A DNA stretch of 64,000 nucleotides from CAYWYR01 sp964462685 (GTDB lineage: Bacteria > Bacteroidota > Ignavibacteria > Kapaibacteriales > UBA2268). The stretch is from positions 1-64,000 of the forward strand of contig CAYWYR010000002.1 of assembly GCA_964462685.1 (NCBI GenBank), written 5' to 3'. The notes below the pieces were generated by a model, which ran no database searches, was not told where the DNA came from, and saw nothing but the letters and a program-made list of their open reading frames with translations. Shown here piece by piece: positions 1 to 9,736 of this stretch (its first letter is position 1; every line of letters begins with the position of its first letter). A program made the position numbers and the translations under genes.

Positions 1-547
1 CTTTTATATCGCCCGCGAGTTCTCTGATCTCATCTGCCTCAAGATCTTCCGGGTTAGTACTAAGGAATCTTGCTGACCCCATAATCTGATTCAGAACAGT
101 CCTGAACTCATGAGGTAGTGCATAGGTGACATTCTTCCCTACCGCATCGACTTTCTTCTGCACAGTCTCTTCGATAATCGAATGTTTTTTCCATTGAGAA
201 TCAATAGCGGCGAGTAATTCATCCCGCGTATATGGTTTTACTAGAAAATCATCAGCCCCCAGTTCCATCCCTTGTCTCATATTGGCTTTTTCCGTAAAAG
301 CAGTGAGGAAAATGAATGGTATGGTCTTCAGTTCTGGTATGGTTCTGACTTTTTGCACAACTCCGTAACCGTCCATATTAGGCATTGATATATCACATAG
401 TATCAAGTCCGGCAAGCTCTTCTCAGCTTTCTCAACGCCTTCGATTCCGTCATTAGCTGTCATAACGTTATAGCCTTCAAACTCCAAAAGTGTAGCTGTA
501 CTTTCGAGAATGAACTCAGCGTCATCTATGACTAATATTTTTTTCAT
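1..547 (-). CDS. Response regulator with C-terminal kinase-like region (5' part only)
   Basis: The minus-strand reading frame starts with ATG at 545-547 and runs off the left edge, so only the first 182 codons are visible. Residues 1-120 are a receiver domain: acidic pair after the first strand (VIDDAEF), phospho-acceptor Asp in LILCDISMP, Thr in FLTAF and Lys in LVKPYT. After a linker of about 25 residues comes an H-box-like segment (LPHEFRT), which suggests a receiver fused to a histidine kinase dimerisation domain, as in hybrid kinases with an N-terminal receiver. In the usual H-box the histidine is followed by ELRTPL; here it is EFRTVL, so phosphotransfer is likely but not certain. The ATP-binding domain would lie outside the window. 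The gene diverges from dnaB. Confidence 0.85.
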   Translation of the reverse strand, partial: MKKILVIDDAEFILESTATLLEFEGYNVMTANDGIEGVEKAEKSLPDLILCDISMPNMDGYGVVQKVRTIPELKTIPFIFLTAFTEKANMRQGMELGADDFLVKPYTRDELLAAIDSQWKKHSIIEETVQKKVDAVGKNVTYALPHEFRTVLNQIMGSARFLSTNPEDLEADEIRELAGDIK

Positions 548-670
548 ATCACAATATCAATTGAAATCTAAGTTTCGTAACAACACATATATGTCAATAT
601 AGTTGTTCATACTTTCTTAACAACGATGCGTTCACAAATATATATGTTTTGAACCTGATACCTGACTAAT

Positions 671-703
671 TTGCAACAAAATCAGAGTGATCAGACGTAT
701 AAT
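671..703 (+). promoter_or_regulatory. Possible dnaB promoter
   Basis: A consensus-like TATAAT lies at 698-703, 26 bases before the dnaB ATG. A TTGCAA occurs at 671-676, but the 21-base spacing is too long for a normal sigma-70 promoter, so only the -10-like element is supported. The 182-base divergent gap 548-729 contains no other obvious signal. Confidence 0.25.
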
Positions 704-729
704 GAATCCAAGAAATCAATAAGCGAATA

Positions 730-2181
730 ATGTCCCAACCAAACAGATATCATAATAGTGATAGGCCGAGCGATGCGTTAGTCCATAGAATGGACACAGG
801 TAAGGCTAAAGTACCACCGCACAGCAAAGATACAGAGATTGCCGTACTCGGCGCTATGATGATTTCCAGCAATGCGATGCACAGGGCAGAAGGCCTTCTT
901 ACCGAAGAGATTTTTTATTTCCCAGCCCACAAGGAGATATTCAAAGCCATAAGTGCATTGTCGGCTGAAAACAAACCTGTTGATCTTATCACACTCTCTG
1001 ATGAAATGACGAGGCGTGATACCCTATCGGATATCGGCGGATTAGCCTATCTAGCAGAGATAAACTCCGAGACACCTTCAGCCGGAAATATAGAACAACA
1101 TTGCTATATTCTCATCGAAAAGCATATCAAACGGAAAATGATCGATATTGGGTCAGATATTATCGAAGGTGCTTTTGATGATACCAAAGACGCTTTAGAG
1201 GATGTGGATAAGGCACAAGGGGTGATCTTTCAGCTTTCGGAAAACATCTTCAAGAAAAGCTATCAATCTATAAAAGACTTATCAATAACTACTTACCAGG
1301 ACATCCAGGAAGCTATTCAGAACAAGGGTAAGATAGAAAAAGGTGTGGGGTCGGGACTTACTGAACTTGATAAACTGACAGGGGGTTTTCAAAATTCCGA
1401 CTTAATAATCATAGCAGCACGGCCATCTATGGGAAAGACTGCACTTGCCCTGACTTTTGTTAAGAACGCTGCTATTAAATACGGCAAATCCGTAGCGTTT
1501 TTCTCACTAGAGATGGCTGCCGTTCAGATTGGTAAAAGGCTTATATCAAGCCAGGCATATATACCTTTACAGAACCTCAGAACAGGTGATATCGATACTG
1601 CCGGCCAACAAAGGCTAGTAGATGCAACAGCTACCATAGCAAACTGTGCAATCTTTGTAGATGATCCAGTTGTGCTTACTATTAACGAATTAAGAGCTAA
1701 GTGCAGGAGAATGGTGAACGAGCACGATATTGATATGGTTATTATTGACTACTTGCAGCTTATGCATGTACCCAATGCAGAGAGCAGGGAAAGAGAAATA
1801 TCAATTATCTCACAAACCCTTAAGCAGATAGCTAAGGAAATTGATAAACCAGTGATATCCCTAGCACAGCTAAACAGAAGTGTTGAGGGCAGATCAAGTA
1901 AGACACCTATGTTATCGGATCTCAGAGAGTCTGGATCAATAGAGCAGGATGCGGATCTTGTAATGTTTGTTAACAGACCTGAATACTACAACAAAGAAAG
2001 GTATGAGGACGGTACGCCTACCGCCGGCACAGCCGAGCTGATTATAGCCAAACAGCGTAACGGACCAGTCGGCACTGTAAGATGTGCCTTTAGAAATGAA
2101 TATGCATTGTTCGAAGATCTTGAACAGTATGATGAAAGACCGCCAGTTTTAAATAACAGAAATGAAGAGGAGCCATTCTGA
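730..2181 (+). CDS. dnaB: Replicative DNA helicase DnaB
   Basis: Hexameric 5'-3' helicase that unwinds the replication fork and contacts primase. The 483 residues match the family length. The N-terminal DnaB domain covers about residues 30-135 (DTEIAVLGAMM), followed by a linker helix and the RecA-like ATPase domain from about residue 200. Walker A is RPSMGKTAL at about 231-239, Walker B is in DMVIIDYLQL, and the LSDLRESGSIEQDAD segment is characteristic of the family. No intein is present. The stop codon lies one base before the next gene's ATG, so dnaB, the yqeY-like gene and mutS2 appear to be one transcription unit. Confidence 0.97.
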   Translation: MSQPNRYHNSDRPSDALVHRMDTGKAKVPPHSKDTEIAVLGAMMISSNAMHRAEGLLTEEIFYFPAHKEIFKAISALSAENKPVDLITLSDEMTRRDTLSDIGGLAYLAEINSETPSAGNIEQHCYILIEKHIKRKMIDIGSDIIEGAFDDTKDALEDVDKAQGVIFQLSENIFKKSYQSIKDLSITTYQDIQEAIQNKGKIEKGVGSGLTELDKLTGGFQNSDLIIIAARPSMGKTALALTFVKNAAIKYGKSVAFFSLEMAAVQIGKRLISSQAYIPLQNLRTGDIDTAGQQRLVDATATIANCAIFVDDPVVLTINELRAKCRRMVNEHDIDMVIIDYLQLMHVPNAESREREISIISQTLKQIAKEIDKPVISLAQLNRSVEGRSSKTPMLSDLRESGSIEQDADLVMFVNRPEYYNKERYEDGTPTAGTAELIIAKQRNGPVGTVRCAFRNEYALFEDLEQYDERPPVLNNRNEEEPF

Positions 2182-2182
2182 T

Positions 2183-2632
2183 ATGCCACTGAAAACACTG
2201 ATAACAGAGGATATGAAAGCCGCTATGAAAAGCGGAGAAAAGCAGAAACTTGATACTATAAGATCAATCAGGGCCGCTATACTTGAGTTTGATAAAAGCG
2301 GTGCCGGCCGAGAAATGAATGAAGATGATGAAATCAAAATCCTTTCTCAGCTTGCTAAAAAGAGACGCGACTCAATTGAAATGTATAACAAAGCGGGCAG
2401 AAAAGATTTAGCTGAAAATGAAGAGACAGAGTTAGCCGTCATCGATACTTACCTGCCTAAGCAGATGACAGATGAAGAGATAGCTGAATTAGTTGATCTT
2501 AAATTAAAAGAAGCTGGTTTTACAAGCCCATCGGATATGGGTAAAGCTATGGGAGTTATCGTTCCCTTGACAAAAGGAAAAGCTGATGGCAGGAAAGTAC
2601 AAATGATAGTAAAAGAAAAGCTCGCCCCTTAA
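2183..2632 (+). CDS. GatB/YqeY domain protein
   Basis: This 149-residue protein is a stand-alone YqeY: an alpha-helical protein related to the C-terminal tail domain of the amidotransferase GatB. Visible family features are the N-terminal MKSGEKQKLDTIR segment, the KKRRDSIEMY helix, and the C-terminal MGKAMGVIVP with KGKADGRKV. The family is thought to act around tRNA amidation, but the cellular role is unproven. I chose ATG 2183 because it begins right after the dnaB stop and is preceded by AGAGGAG at good distance; an upstream in-frame ATG (2162) lies inside dnaB. The stop overlaps the mutS2 start as TAATG. Confidence 0.9.
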   Translation: MPLKTLITEDMKAAMKSGEKQKLDTIRSIRAAILEFDKSGAGREMNEDDEIKILSQLAKKRRDSIEMYNKAGRKDLAENEETELAVIDTYLPKQMTDEEIAELVDLKLKEAGFTSPSDMGKAMGVIVPLTKGKADGRKVQMIVKEKLAP

Positions 2633-5034
2633 TGACCGGAATTATAGAAGATTCACTCGATCAATTAGAATTTGATAAGCTATTGGATAAAGTGGCGAGT
2701 TTTGCGTACTCGCAGATGGCCCATGATAGTATATCTTCCCTATCGCCTTATGATGGTGATAAGAAACAAATCGATTACGAGCTTGATCTGATAGAGGAAG
2801 GCGTTTGTTTAATTGGAATTGAAGACAGACTGCCATTTGATGGTTTTGCTGATATAAGAGATCCTTTATCTAAATCAAAAGCCGAAGGCAGTACTTTATC
2901 TGCTCCTGAGATTATTTCTATAAATGAGACAATTCGTTCTTTTAGGCTATTCCAGTTCTTTTTCCGCGATATCGACCATAAGTATCCCAAACTAAGTGAA
3001 TATGTCAGTGGTTTCCATTCAAACAGGATTCTTGAAAAACATATAAACGAGACAATAGATGAAACCGGTGAGATAAGGGATACCGCAAGCCGTGAACTAA
3101 TGCGAATCAGAAATGAGATAAAAGAGAACCAAGCACGGCTGAGAAGCAGATTGGAAAAAATCATCAAACGCAATACCGAACCCGGCCACATACAGGATGA
3201 CTATATAAGCATTAGGGACGGCAGGTTCGTTATCCCGGTAAAGGCAGAATCCAAACGTGTTATTCCTGGTATTATCCATGGCATGAGCCAGACTGGCGGT
3301 ACAGTCTTTATGGAGCCCTCTGAAGTTTTTGAGATGAACAATAACTTATCACTTCTGGCGAACGAAGAACAAAATGAGATAATCAGACTTCTGCAAGGCC
3401 TGACAAAAGAGATAAGCCAAGACTCTTTAGAGTTTTCCGCTACATATGAGAAAATGCTTTTTCTGGATACGATTATCGCCAGAAGTAAATACGCCTCAGA
3501 ATATAACTGCCAAAAGCCAACTATCGACAATAGCCAGGGTATTGATATCCTTGATTGCCGGCATCCACTACTGGTACACAAATTAGGCAAGGACAAAGTT
3601 GTACCGCTGAGCATAAGATTCGGTGAGGATAAGAGAGGCTTTCTTATATCAGGGCCGAATGCCGGCGGAAAGACAGTGGCTATGAAAACCGTGGGGCTAA
3701 ATATTGCTATGGCTATGAGCGGGCTTTTCACTATCGGTAGTTGTAGAACTCCCCAGCTTAAGATTTTCACCGCTATTGGCGATCATCAATCCATAGAGAA
3801 CGATTTATCAACCTTCAGCTCCCAACTCAAGAGAATAAAGGAAATAACGGAATCCGCAGATGAAAACAGCCTTGTTCTTATCGATGAGATCCTCTCAGGT
3901 ACCGATCCTTATGAAGGATCGGCTCTTGCCTCTGGAATACTGGAAACGTTCGTACTTTATAAAATCAATTTTGTTGTTACAACTCACCAAACCGCTCTAA
4001 AAACATTTGCTTTAAATAATGATTCAATTGAAAACGCCTCACTTGAATATGATGACATAAAGCTAAAACCGACATATAAGTTTCTATCAGGGGTTCCGGG
4101 TAACAGTTATGCTTTCTATCTTGCGGAAAGTCTCGGGTTGAATTCGAAAATAATAGAAAGGGCAAGAGAGTTCCAATCCGACAAAGAAGGCGAGTTGGAA
4201 CAAAGTATAACCATACTCTCCAAATATAGATCAGAATCAATTCACAGCCGCGTAAAGCGGGATAAGGAAAGAATTGAGCTCGGGATCAAAAAGAATAAAT
4301 ATGAAGAAAAGATCAACGATATAAACAGTAAAAGAGCTTTATTTATAGAGAACGCCGAACAGGAAGCGGAGAAGATATTAAGAAAAGCTAATTCACTCAT
4401 TGAAAATACTATAAGAGAAGTAAGGGAAAAAGAGAAAGAGAACAACTCTAAATCCAAAGGTAGCAGTTTTAATACTATCAAAAAGAATTTCCATCAAGCT
4501 AAATCTGAAATGCTTGAAGAGATAGAAAAGAAAAAGCCGTCAACCGGTAAGCAGAACCAAAACGAAGAGGATTACTCTGATAGTGGACAGCTAGCCGAAG
4601 GTGATACTGTGATAATGAAATCCGGCAATACTAAAGGTACCGTTATTAGTATTGACAAAAATAACGATGAAGTACTTGTAGAGTTCAACGGCCTGAAAAT
4701 CAAAACTTCTGTAGATAGAGTAACCAAATCGACTGAGAAAAGATTTAAGGACACAAACGAATATGTTCTCCAGACAAAGCTTTCGGCCGCCGCTCGCCTT
4801 GACCTAAGAGGAATGAGAGCTCATGAAGCAATTGAAGAGCTTGATAAGAAAATATCAGACTCTTTATTGGAAAACATACCCCAACTTACAATCGTACACG
4901 GAAAAGGTACTGGTGCACTTAGGGATTCCGTACAGGAATTTCTCAGATTCCACCATCATGTCACCGCTTTCAGAGCTGGAACTATAGAAGAAGGCGGTTC
5001 CGGGGTAACAATAATCGAATTTCAAGAAAACTAA
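2632..5034 (+). CDS. mutS2: MutS2 family ATPase/nuclease
   Basis: MutS2 differs from mismatch-repair MutS by lacking the mismatch-recognition domain and carrying a C-terminal Smr nuclease domain. In other bacteria it acts on branched DNA to limit recombination or on collided ribosomes. The 800 residues contain the core and clamp domains, a MutS ATPase with Walker A in GPNAGGKT (about 341-349), Walker B in LVLIDEIL followed by SGTDPYEGSALA, and THQT. A long charged coiled coil spans about 500-640, followed by a KOW-like segment (LAEGDTVIMKSGNTKGTV). The Smr domain starts at about residue 723, with LDLRG and the conserved HGKGTGALR motif. All catalytic motifs look intact. Start and preceding stop overlap by one base, implying translational coupling. 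Confidence 0.95.
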   Translation: MTGIIEDSLDQLEFDKLLDKVASFAYSQMAHDSISSLSPYDGDKKQIDYELDLIEEGVCLIGIEDRLPFDGFADIRDPLSKSKAEGSTLSAPEIISINETIRSFRLFQFFFRDIDHKYPKLSEYVSGFHSNRILEKHINETIDETGEIRDTASRELMRIRNEIKENQARLRSRLEKIIKRNTEPGHIQDDYISIRDGRFVIPVKAESKRVIPGIIHGMSQTGGTVFMEPSEVFEMNNNLSLLANEEQNEIIRLLQGLTKEISQDSLEFSATYEKMLFLDTIIARSKYASEYNCQKPTIDNSQGIDILDCRHPLLVHKLGKDKVVPLSIRFGEDKRGFLISGPNAGGKTVAMKTVGLNIAMAMSGLFTIGSCRTPQLKIFTAIGDHQSIENDLSTFSSQLKRIKEITESADENSLVLIDEILSGTDPYEGSALASGILETFVLYKINFVVTTHQTALKTFALNNDSIENASLEYDDIKLKPTYKFLSGVPGNSYAFYLAESLGLNSKIIERAREFQSDKEGELEQSITILSKYRSESIHSRVKRDKERIELGIKKNKYEEKINDINSKRALFIENAEQEAEKILRKANSLIENTIREVREKEKENNSKSKGSSFNTIKKNFHQAKSEMLEEIEKKKPSTGKQNQNEEDYSDSGQLAEGDTVIMKSGNTKGTVISIDKNNDEVLVEFNGLKIKTSVDRVTKSTEKRFKDTNEYVLQTKLSAAARLDLRGMRAHEAIEELDKKISDSLLENIPQLTIVHGKGTGALRDSVQEFLRFHHHVTAFRAGTIEEGGSGVTIIEFQEN

Positions 5035-5123
5035 TCTTAATTGCCTATTTATCGTTTATACGTAATTGTATCCTGCACCTTATTTTAGTAGGATAATATA
5101 AACCAATAAGAACGATAATAATC

Positions 5124-6311
5124 TTGAACAGTACGCAAAGCAATCCTTCAGCCCGAAAAGATCTCAATAATGATCTGAACCCTACGGATAAATCTTTCAA
5201 CTACCTATACTATTTAGTAAAGAACAAATGGTTCATCTTAATCACTACACTACTTTTTACAGTTGGTGGAGTTATCTATTCCTTATATATAGCGGAGCCC
5301 CAGTTTAAATCAGTTGTATCTGTAGTACCACCGAAAATGTCTGACGATGATAGCGGAGGAAGCGCTATACAAGCTGCAATGAGGAATTTTGGGGTAAGCA
5401 GCCTGATAGGAAGCAGCAGCGATGAAGGATACTCGATGATGGTTCTTCTTTCAGCCAGAACTGCTATGGATTCTTTGATCGATAAGTATAATCTGATAGA
5501 ATATTATGAAGTTGAAGAAGAGTCGCTTGAGGAAACCAGAGATCTATTATACGAAAACTTAGAGGCAGATTATGAGAAAGAAGGAAATTATGTAGTATCT
5601 GTTTGGGACAAGGATCCAGAACTGGCAGCTCAAATGGCTAATGATTATATCAGAATTGTCAATAGTATCGCAGCCAAGATTTATAAGGAAGAAACAGTTC
5701 ACAATCTTAAACATCTTGAAGATAGAATTACAACTACAGATTCGACTATTGCTTTATATAGCGACTCATTAGCTAAGTTTTCAGCTGAAAACAAAATGTT
5801 TGAACCAGAGACTCAAGCTAAGAGGTATGCCGAATCTATAGCGGAGCTCAAGGCAGAAGAGGTCATGGCTGATATATCCTATAATCTGGCTCAAGGTAGA
5901 TATGGAGATGATAACAACGAGACAATCCAGCTAGAAAGGCTCAGAACACAGTTATCTGAAAAGATCAGCCAGATAGAGAATACTCCAGGATTTGCGGGCA
6001 ACTTTACTATGAACAACGCTACATCTAAAGCTATTGAATATTACCAGCTTTATGCTAATATTGAGGCGTTTACCAAACTTAAAGCTCTGATAATGCCTAT
6101 GCTTGAGAAAACTAGGCTTGACGCTGTCAAAGCTCAAAGATACTTCTACGTAGTTGATGAAGCTATACCGGCTGAAAAAAAAGACAGGCCTAAAAGATCT
6201 CTTATCGTACTCGGGACTATGGTAGGCGGAATCGCGACCTCTGTTTTGATCCTGATGCTTATAGCAGGCTATAAGGTAGCTAAAAGCAAAGCATACACCT
6301 TCGAACTGTAA
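5124..6311 (+). CDS. Wzz-type polysaccharide chain-length determinant
   Basis: Inner-membrane protein of the Wzz/polysaccharide co-polymerase family, which sets the chain length of O-antigen or capsular polymers. The 395 residues show the expected plan: a cytoplasmic N-terminus, first membrane segment at about 36-55 (WFILITTLLFTVGGVIYSLY), a long periplasmic helical region with coiled-coil character, and a second membrane segment near residue 360 preceded by the proline-containing AIPAEKKDRPKRS. No tyrosine-kinase domain is attached. The start is TTG; the first in-frame ATG would remove the first membrane segment. It lies 12 bases upstream of the polymerase/ligase gene, consistent with joint envelope glycan assembly. 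Confidence 0.88.
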   Translation: MNSTQSNPSARKDLNNDLNPTDKSFNYLYYLVKNKWFILITTLLFTVGGVIYSLYIAEPQFKSVVSVVPPKMSDDDSGGSAIQAAMRNFGVSSLIGSSSDEGYSMMVLLSARTAMDSLIDKYNLIEYYEVEEESLEETRDLLYENLEADYEKEGNYVVSVWDKDPELAAQMANDYIRIVNSIAAKIYKEETVHNLKHLEDRITTTDSTIALYSDSLAKFSAENKMFEPETQAKRYAESIAELKAEEVMADISYNLAQGRYGDDNNETIQLERLRTQLSEKISQIENTPGFAGNFTMNNATSKAIEYYQLYANIEAFTKLKALIMPMLEKTRLDAVKAQRYFYVVDEAIPAEKKDRPKRSLIVLGTMVGGIATSVLILMLIAGYKVAKSKAYTFEL

Positions 6312-6323
6312 AGGTTTTATATT

Positions 6324-7760
6324 TTGCAGTTAAACGACACTATAGCAAAGATACATTCTGTAACAGCTAAGCAGTGGGTAGCGGCCTTTGCCCTCCTTCT
6401 GTTCTTTATCTTGGTAGCATACACTCTTCATTCCTTTGGATATATAGAGTTTTTTGCGGTAATCCCTATAACATTGCTTACGGGTCTGGGATTGATGTAC
6501 TATCCTAAAATCTGGATATCCCTTTACATTTTACTTATTGGGCCATATCTTATTTCCGGGGGTGAGGGGGTTTCAGTACTTGAAGTAATACTTGCCGGGG
6601 GGCTTAACGGTGGTTTGTTACTATGGCTGTTAGGTTATAAATCTACGAACACTGGCAAATATATCCGGGGTTTTTCTGAATATCTGTTTGTTGTTTTCCA
6701 TATACTAGTAATCTTTAATTTTTTTATAGCCTATGCAAATGATGCCGATCTATTCAACTGGGTAAGGGTATATCTAAGAATATCACTGGTTTTTTATTAT
6801 ATACCACTAAGGGTTTACTTCGGCGACAAAGAAGGGCTTAAATATATAAGCAAACTATTTATAGTTGTTATTCTATTCGTACTCGGTAATCATTTCTATA
6901 CCTATTATACTTATGTTACCAAAATAGAAATGGCTTATCAAATCGGTAAAGGTGTAAGAGACAACCTCTCATTGCTTGTAGCACTGATAGTAACGTTAGG
7001 TGGTTTGGTTTATTCCAATAAAGGGAAGCTAGTACGGGCAGCACTGCTTTTTTTGCTAAGTCTTACCATCGCAGCGATGATAACAACTTTTGCAAGAACT
7101 TTTTGGCTTACCTCGATAATAGGTTTCGGTCTTCTATTCCTTTATCTGAAGCCAAAAGAAAAAATCTCTACACTTGTTTTTTTCTTTTTCTTTTCTATTA
7201 TAGTAGTATTTTCACTGCAGTTGGTTCTGGATGATATCTTCGGGCTTGCTATAAAATCACTTTCAGAAAGAGTGTCTTCCACAACAAAGGGAACTAAAGA
7301 TGTATCTCTTTTGATGAGACTTGTAGAATATGATGAGGCTTTCAAGCAGATATCATATTATCCCTGGGCCGGCAAAGGGTTCGCCAGTAAAATCGATTTT
7401 TATATACCTTATGTTTTGCAGCATTGGAATACTCATAACATCCACAATGCTTTTATTTATACAGCCTTTAAAACAGGTATCCCGATGATGCTGATCTATT
7501 CGCTTGCGATCGTAATGATGGGTATAAGATCTTTTAAAGCTATAAGGTTACAGAAAGATAATTGGTATAAGTATTTATCAGTCGGTGTTTTTTCAGGTTT
7601 TTTGAGTATCTACTTAGCAAGCCTACTATCAAATCAGTTTTTTGAACGTGATTCCGTTACTTTGATATCATTTCTCATCTATTACTCGTCTGTATTGTAT
7701 AGCACAGGTAAAACAGATAACGAGAGCTTATTAGTGGACAACAGAAAGGAAGAAGTATGA
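6324..7760 (+). CDS. O-antigen ligase/polymerase (Wzy_C family) membrane protein
   Basis: Polytopic membrane protein of 478 residues with about ten to twelve hydrophobic segments. Between two of them lies the large periplasmic loop with the Wzy_C signature: YYPWAGKGF followed by HNIHNAFIYTAFKTGIP. Such proteins either polymerise undecaprenyl-linked repeat units (Wzy) or ligate them to lipid A core (WaaL); sequence alone cannot separate the two. The Wzz-like neighbour favours a polymerase. The start is TTG (MQLND), with no in-frame ATG before the first membrane helices. It overlaps the PBP2 gene by ATGA, so translation is probably coupled. Confidence 0.85.
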   Translation: MQLNDTIAKIHSVTAKQWVAAFALLLFFILVAYTLHSFGYIEFFAVIPITLLTGLGLMYYPKIWISLYILLIGPYLISGGEGVSVLEVILAGGLNGGLLLWLLGYKSTNTGKYIRGFSEYLFVVFHILVIFNFFIAYANDADLFNWVRVYLRISLVFYYIPLRVYFGDKEGLKYISKLFIVVILFVLGNHFYTYYTYVTKIEMAYQIGKGVRDNLSLLVALIVTLGGLVYSNKGKLVRAALLFLLSLTIAAMITTFARTFWLTSIIGFGLLFLYLKPKEKISTLVFFFFFSIIVVFSLQLVLDDIFGLAIKSLSERVSSTTKGTKDVSLLMRLVEYDEAFKQISYYPWAGKGFASKIDFYIPYVLQHWNTHNIHNAFIYTAFKTGIPMMLIYSLAIVMMGIRSFKAIRLQKDNWYKYLSVGVFSGFLSIYLASLLSNQFFERDSVTLISFLIYYSSVLYSTGKTDNESLLVDNRKEEV

Positions 7761-9661
7761 GTAAAGGGATAGTATCGTTCAATACAGATTTTGCATCGCC
7801 TAACAGATATAAGATTTTCGTGGTACTGCTGTTCGGAACAGCACTTCTCTTCATCGGTAGGCTTGTAAAATTACAGCTTCTTGATTTCAGTAGATATAGC
7901 CAAAAGGCACAAACCCAAGCCATCAAAAGTCTTGAGATAGAACCTTTCAGAGGTAAATTTTATGATAGAAACGGAATCTTGTTTCTTCATAATTCCCCTT
8001 CCTTCGCAGTTACCGTAACAAAAAAAGATTTCGATCCGAAAGCGATGCCGTTACTTTCGAATCTATTAGGTATGAGACCAGCACAAATAGATTCTATAAT
8101 AGATGAATATAAAAGCTATCGTTTCATGCCGATAAAAATCGCAAAGGATGTGGATTTTGAAACTCTCGCCCTTATCGAAGAATACAAAGACTATATGCCG
8201 GGTGTGGATATCCAGACTGACTTCAAAAGGCTTTACGACTTCGACGGCAATATGAGCCACATGCTAGGTTATACCAAAGAAATCACAAGAGAAGAATTGG
8301 ATAAAATGCCAGGGTACAAGCCCGGCGATGAAATCGGAAAGGACGGGCTTGAACTATATTATGAGGATGAACTTGCTGGTGATGCTGGATCTAAAATGAT
8401 AGCTGTAAACAAATGGGGCGAAAAAGTATATGATTATGAAAGCGGAAGCAAAGATATTATCCCTACCAACGGCTTTGATCTTCATCTCGGTATAGACATG
8501 AACCTTCAGAAAGTTGCAGAGCATGCTCTGGAAGGTAAATCTGGTGCTGTGGTTGCTATTGATCCGAGGGACGGGGCCGTCAGGGTATTTGTGGCTACCC
8601 CTGATTATGATCCTCGAAAGTTTTCCGGTAGAGTTTCTGCTGCTTACTACGATTCATTAGTAAACGATCCCGGAAAACCTCTTTCCGCAAGAGCGCATAA
8701 AGGAGCTTACCCACCGGGATCAGCTTGGAAAATGCTTGTAGCCACTGCTGCTTTGGAGGAAGGAATCATCGATAAAGATACCAAGATTCACTGTGCCGGT
8801 GGTATATCTTACGGTGGTAGATTCTGGAAGTGTATGGGCTATCACGGATCAATACCTGTAGAAATAGCGATCAAGAAATCATGTAACTCATTTTTCTATA
8901 CATGCGGATACAAACTAGGATTCGACAGGCTATACTGGTGGGGCAAGGAATTCAATATGGGTTCAGATACAGGTATTGATCTCCCGTACGAACAGTCCGG
9001 TGTTTATTATGACCGTAAAACCCTTGCCAAAAGACAAACTGGAACAGATAAGATTTTCGGAGGAACGGCGGTAAACTACGGTATAGGGCAAGGTGAAATT
9101 CAAGTCACACCTCTGCAAATGGCTGCTTATATTTCTGCTATAGCAAGCAGCGGAACTTATCATGAACCGCATATAGTTGAGAATGTATTTAATAATAAGC
9201 TCAACAAAATGCTTCCCGTAGATCATAAAATCAGGCAGATAAAGAACAGAGATGGCAAGCCCGTATCTCAGGAAACATGGGATATAGTGAGACAAGGTAT
9301 GTGGAATGTGGTAAATGCACCAGGGGGTACAGGCGGCCGTGCCAGGCTTGATAGTATTGAGGTAGCTGGTAAAACCTCCACAGCACAAAATCCATTCGGG
9401 CTGCCTCATGCATGGTTTACCTGTTTTGCGCCTTATGATAATCCCGAGATAGCAATGGCTGTGCTTGTGGAGAACGTTGGAGGGGGTAGCCGGAACGCGG
9501 CACCTGTTGCGAGGCAAATATTAGACTCCTATTTCAACCCAGAAAAAGTCTATGAATACGTTCCCAGCCTCAAAGCAAGACGAGATTCGTTAATGGAACA
9601 TAAACAGCAGTTTGATCAGGGAAATGATACAATCGAATCAGAACGTTTATCCCTCAACTAA
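7757..9661 (+). CDS. mrdA: Penicillin-binding protein 2 (peptidoglycan transpeptidase)
   Basis: Class B PBP of the elongation machinery, anchored in the inner membrane and cross-linking periplasmic peptidoglycan. The 634 residues have one N-terminal membrane helix at about 22-40, the pedestal/dimerisation domain starting with FRGKFYDRNG, and a transpeptidase domain. The catalytic Ser lies in SAWK at about residue 322, the second motif SCN at about 375-377, and the third motif KTS (in place of KTG) at about 539. Length and PBP2-type features such as GIGQGEIQVTPLQMA fit mrdA rather than ftsI. No rodA follows; instead a DJ-1 gene does. It is translationally coupled to the upstream polymerase/ligase gene. 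Confidence 0.95.
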   Translation: MSKGIVSFNTDFASPNRYKIFVVLLFGTALLFIGRLVKLQLLDFSRYSQKAQTQAIKSLEIEPFRGKFYDRNGILFLHNSPSFAVTVTKKDFDPKAMPLLSNLLGMRPAQIDSIIDEYKSYRFMPIKIAKDVDFETLALIEEYKDYMPGVDIQTDFKRLYDFDGNMSHMLGYTKEITREELDKMPGYKPGDEIGKDGLELYYEDELAGDAGSKMIAVNKWGEKVYDYESGSKDIIPTNGFDLHLGIDMNLQKVAEHALEGKSGAVVAIDPRDGAVRVFVATPDYDPRKFSGRVSAAYYDSLVNDPGKPLSARAHKGAYPPGSAWKMLVATAALEEGIIDKDTKIHCAGGISYGGRFWKCMGYHGSIPVEIAIKKSCNSFFYTCGYKLGFDRLYWWGKEFNMGSDTGIDLPYEQSGVYYDRKTLAKRQTGTDKIFGGTAVNYGIGQGEIQVTPLQMAAYISAIASSGTYHEPHIVENVFNNKLNKMLPVDHKIRQIKNRDGKPVSQETWDIVRQGMWNVVNAPGGTGGRARLDSIEVAGKTSTAQNPFGLPHAWFTCFAPYDNPEIAMAVLVENVGGGSRNAAPVARQILDSYFNPEKVYEYVPSLKARRDSLMEHKQQFDQGNDTIESERLSLN

Positions 9662-9736
9662 TTAAATATAAAATCTTTACTTACTTTCTCGTCATATATA
9701 CTAAGTGTATTAATTTGGAAATGAAAAGAGGGAAAT

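Noticed and set aside
5060..5105. Weak inverted repeat TATCCT / AGGATA after mutS2
   Set aside because: Only about 7 pairs with a large loop and no T-run, so neither a terminator nor a clear operator.
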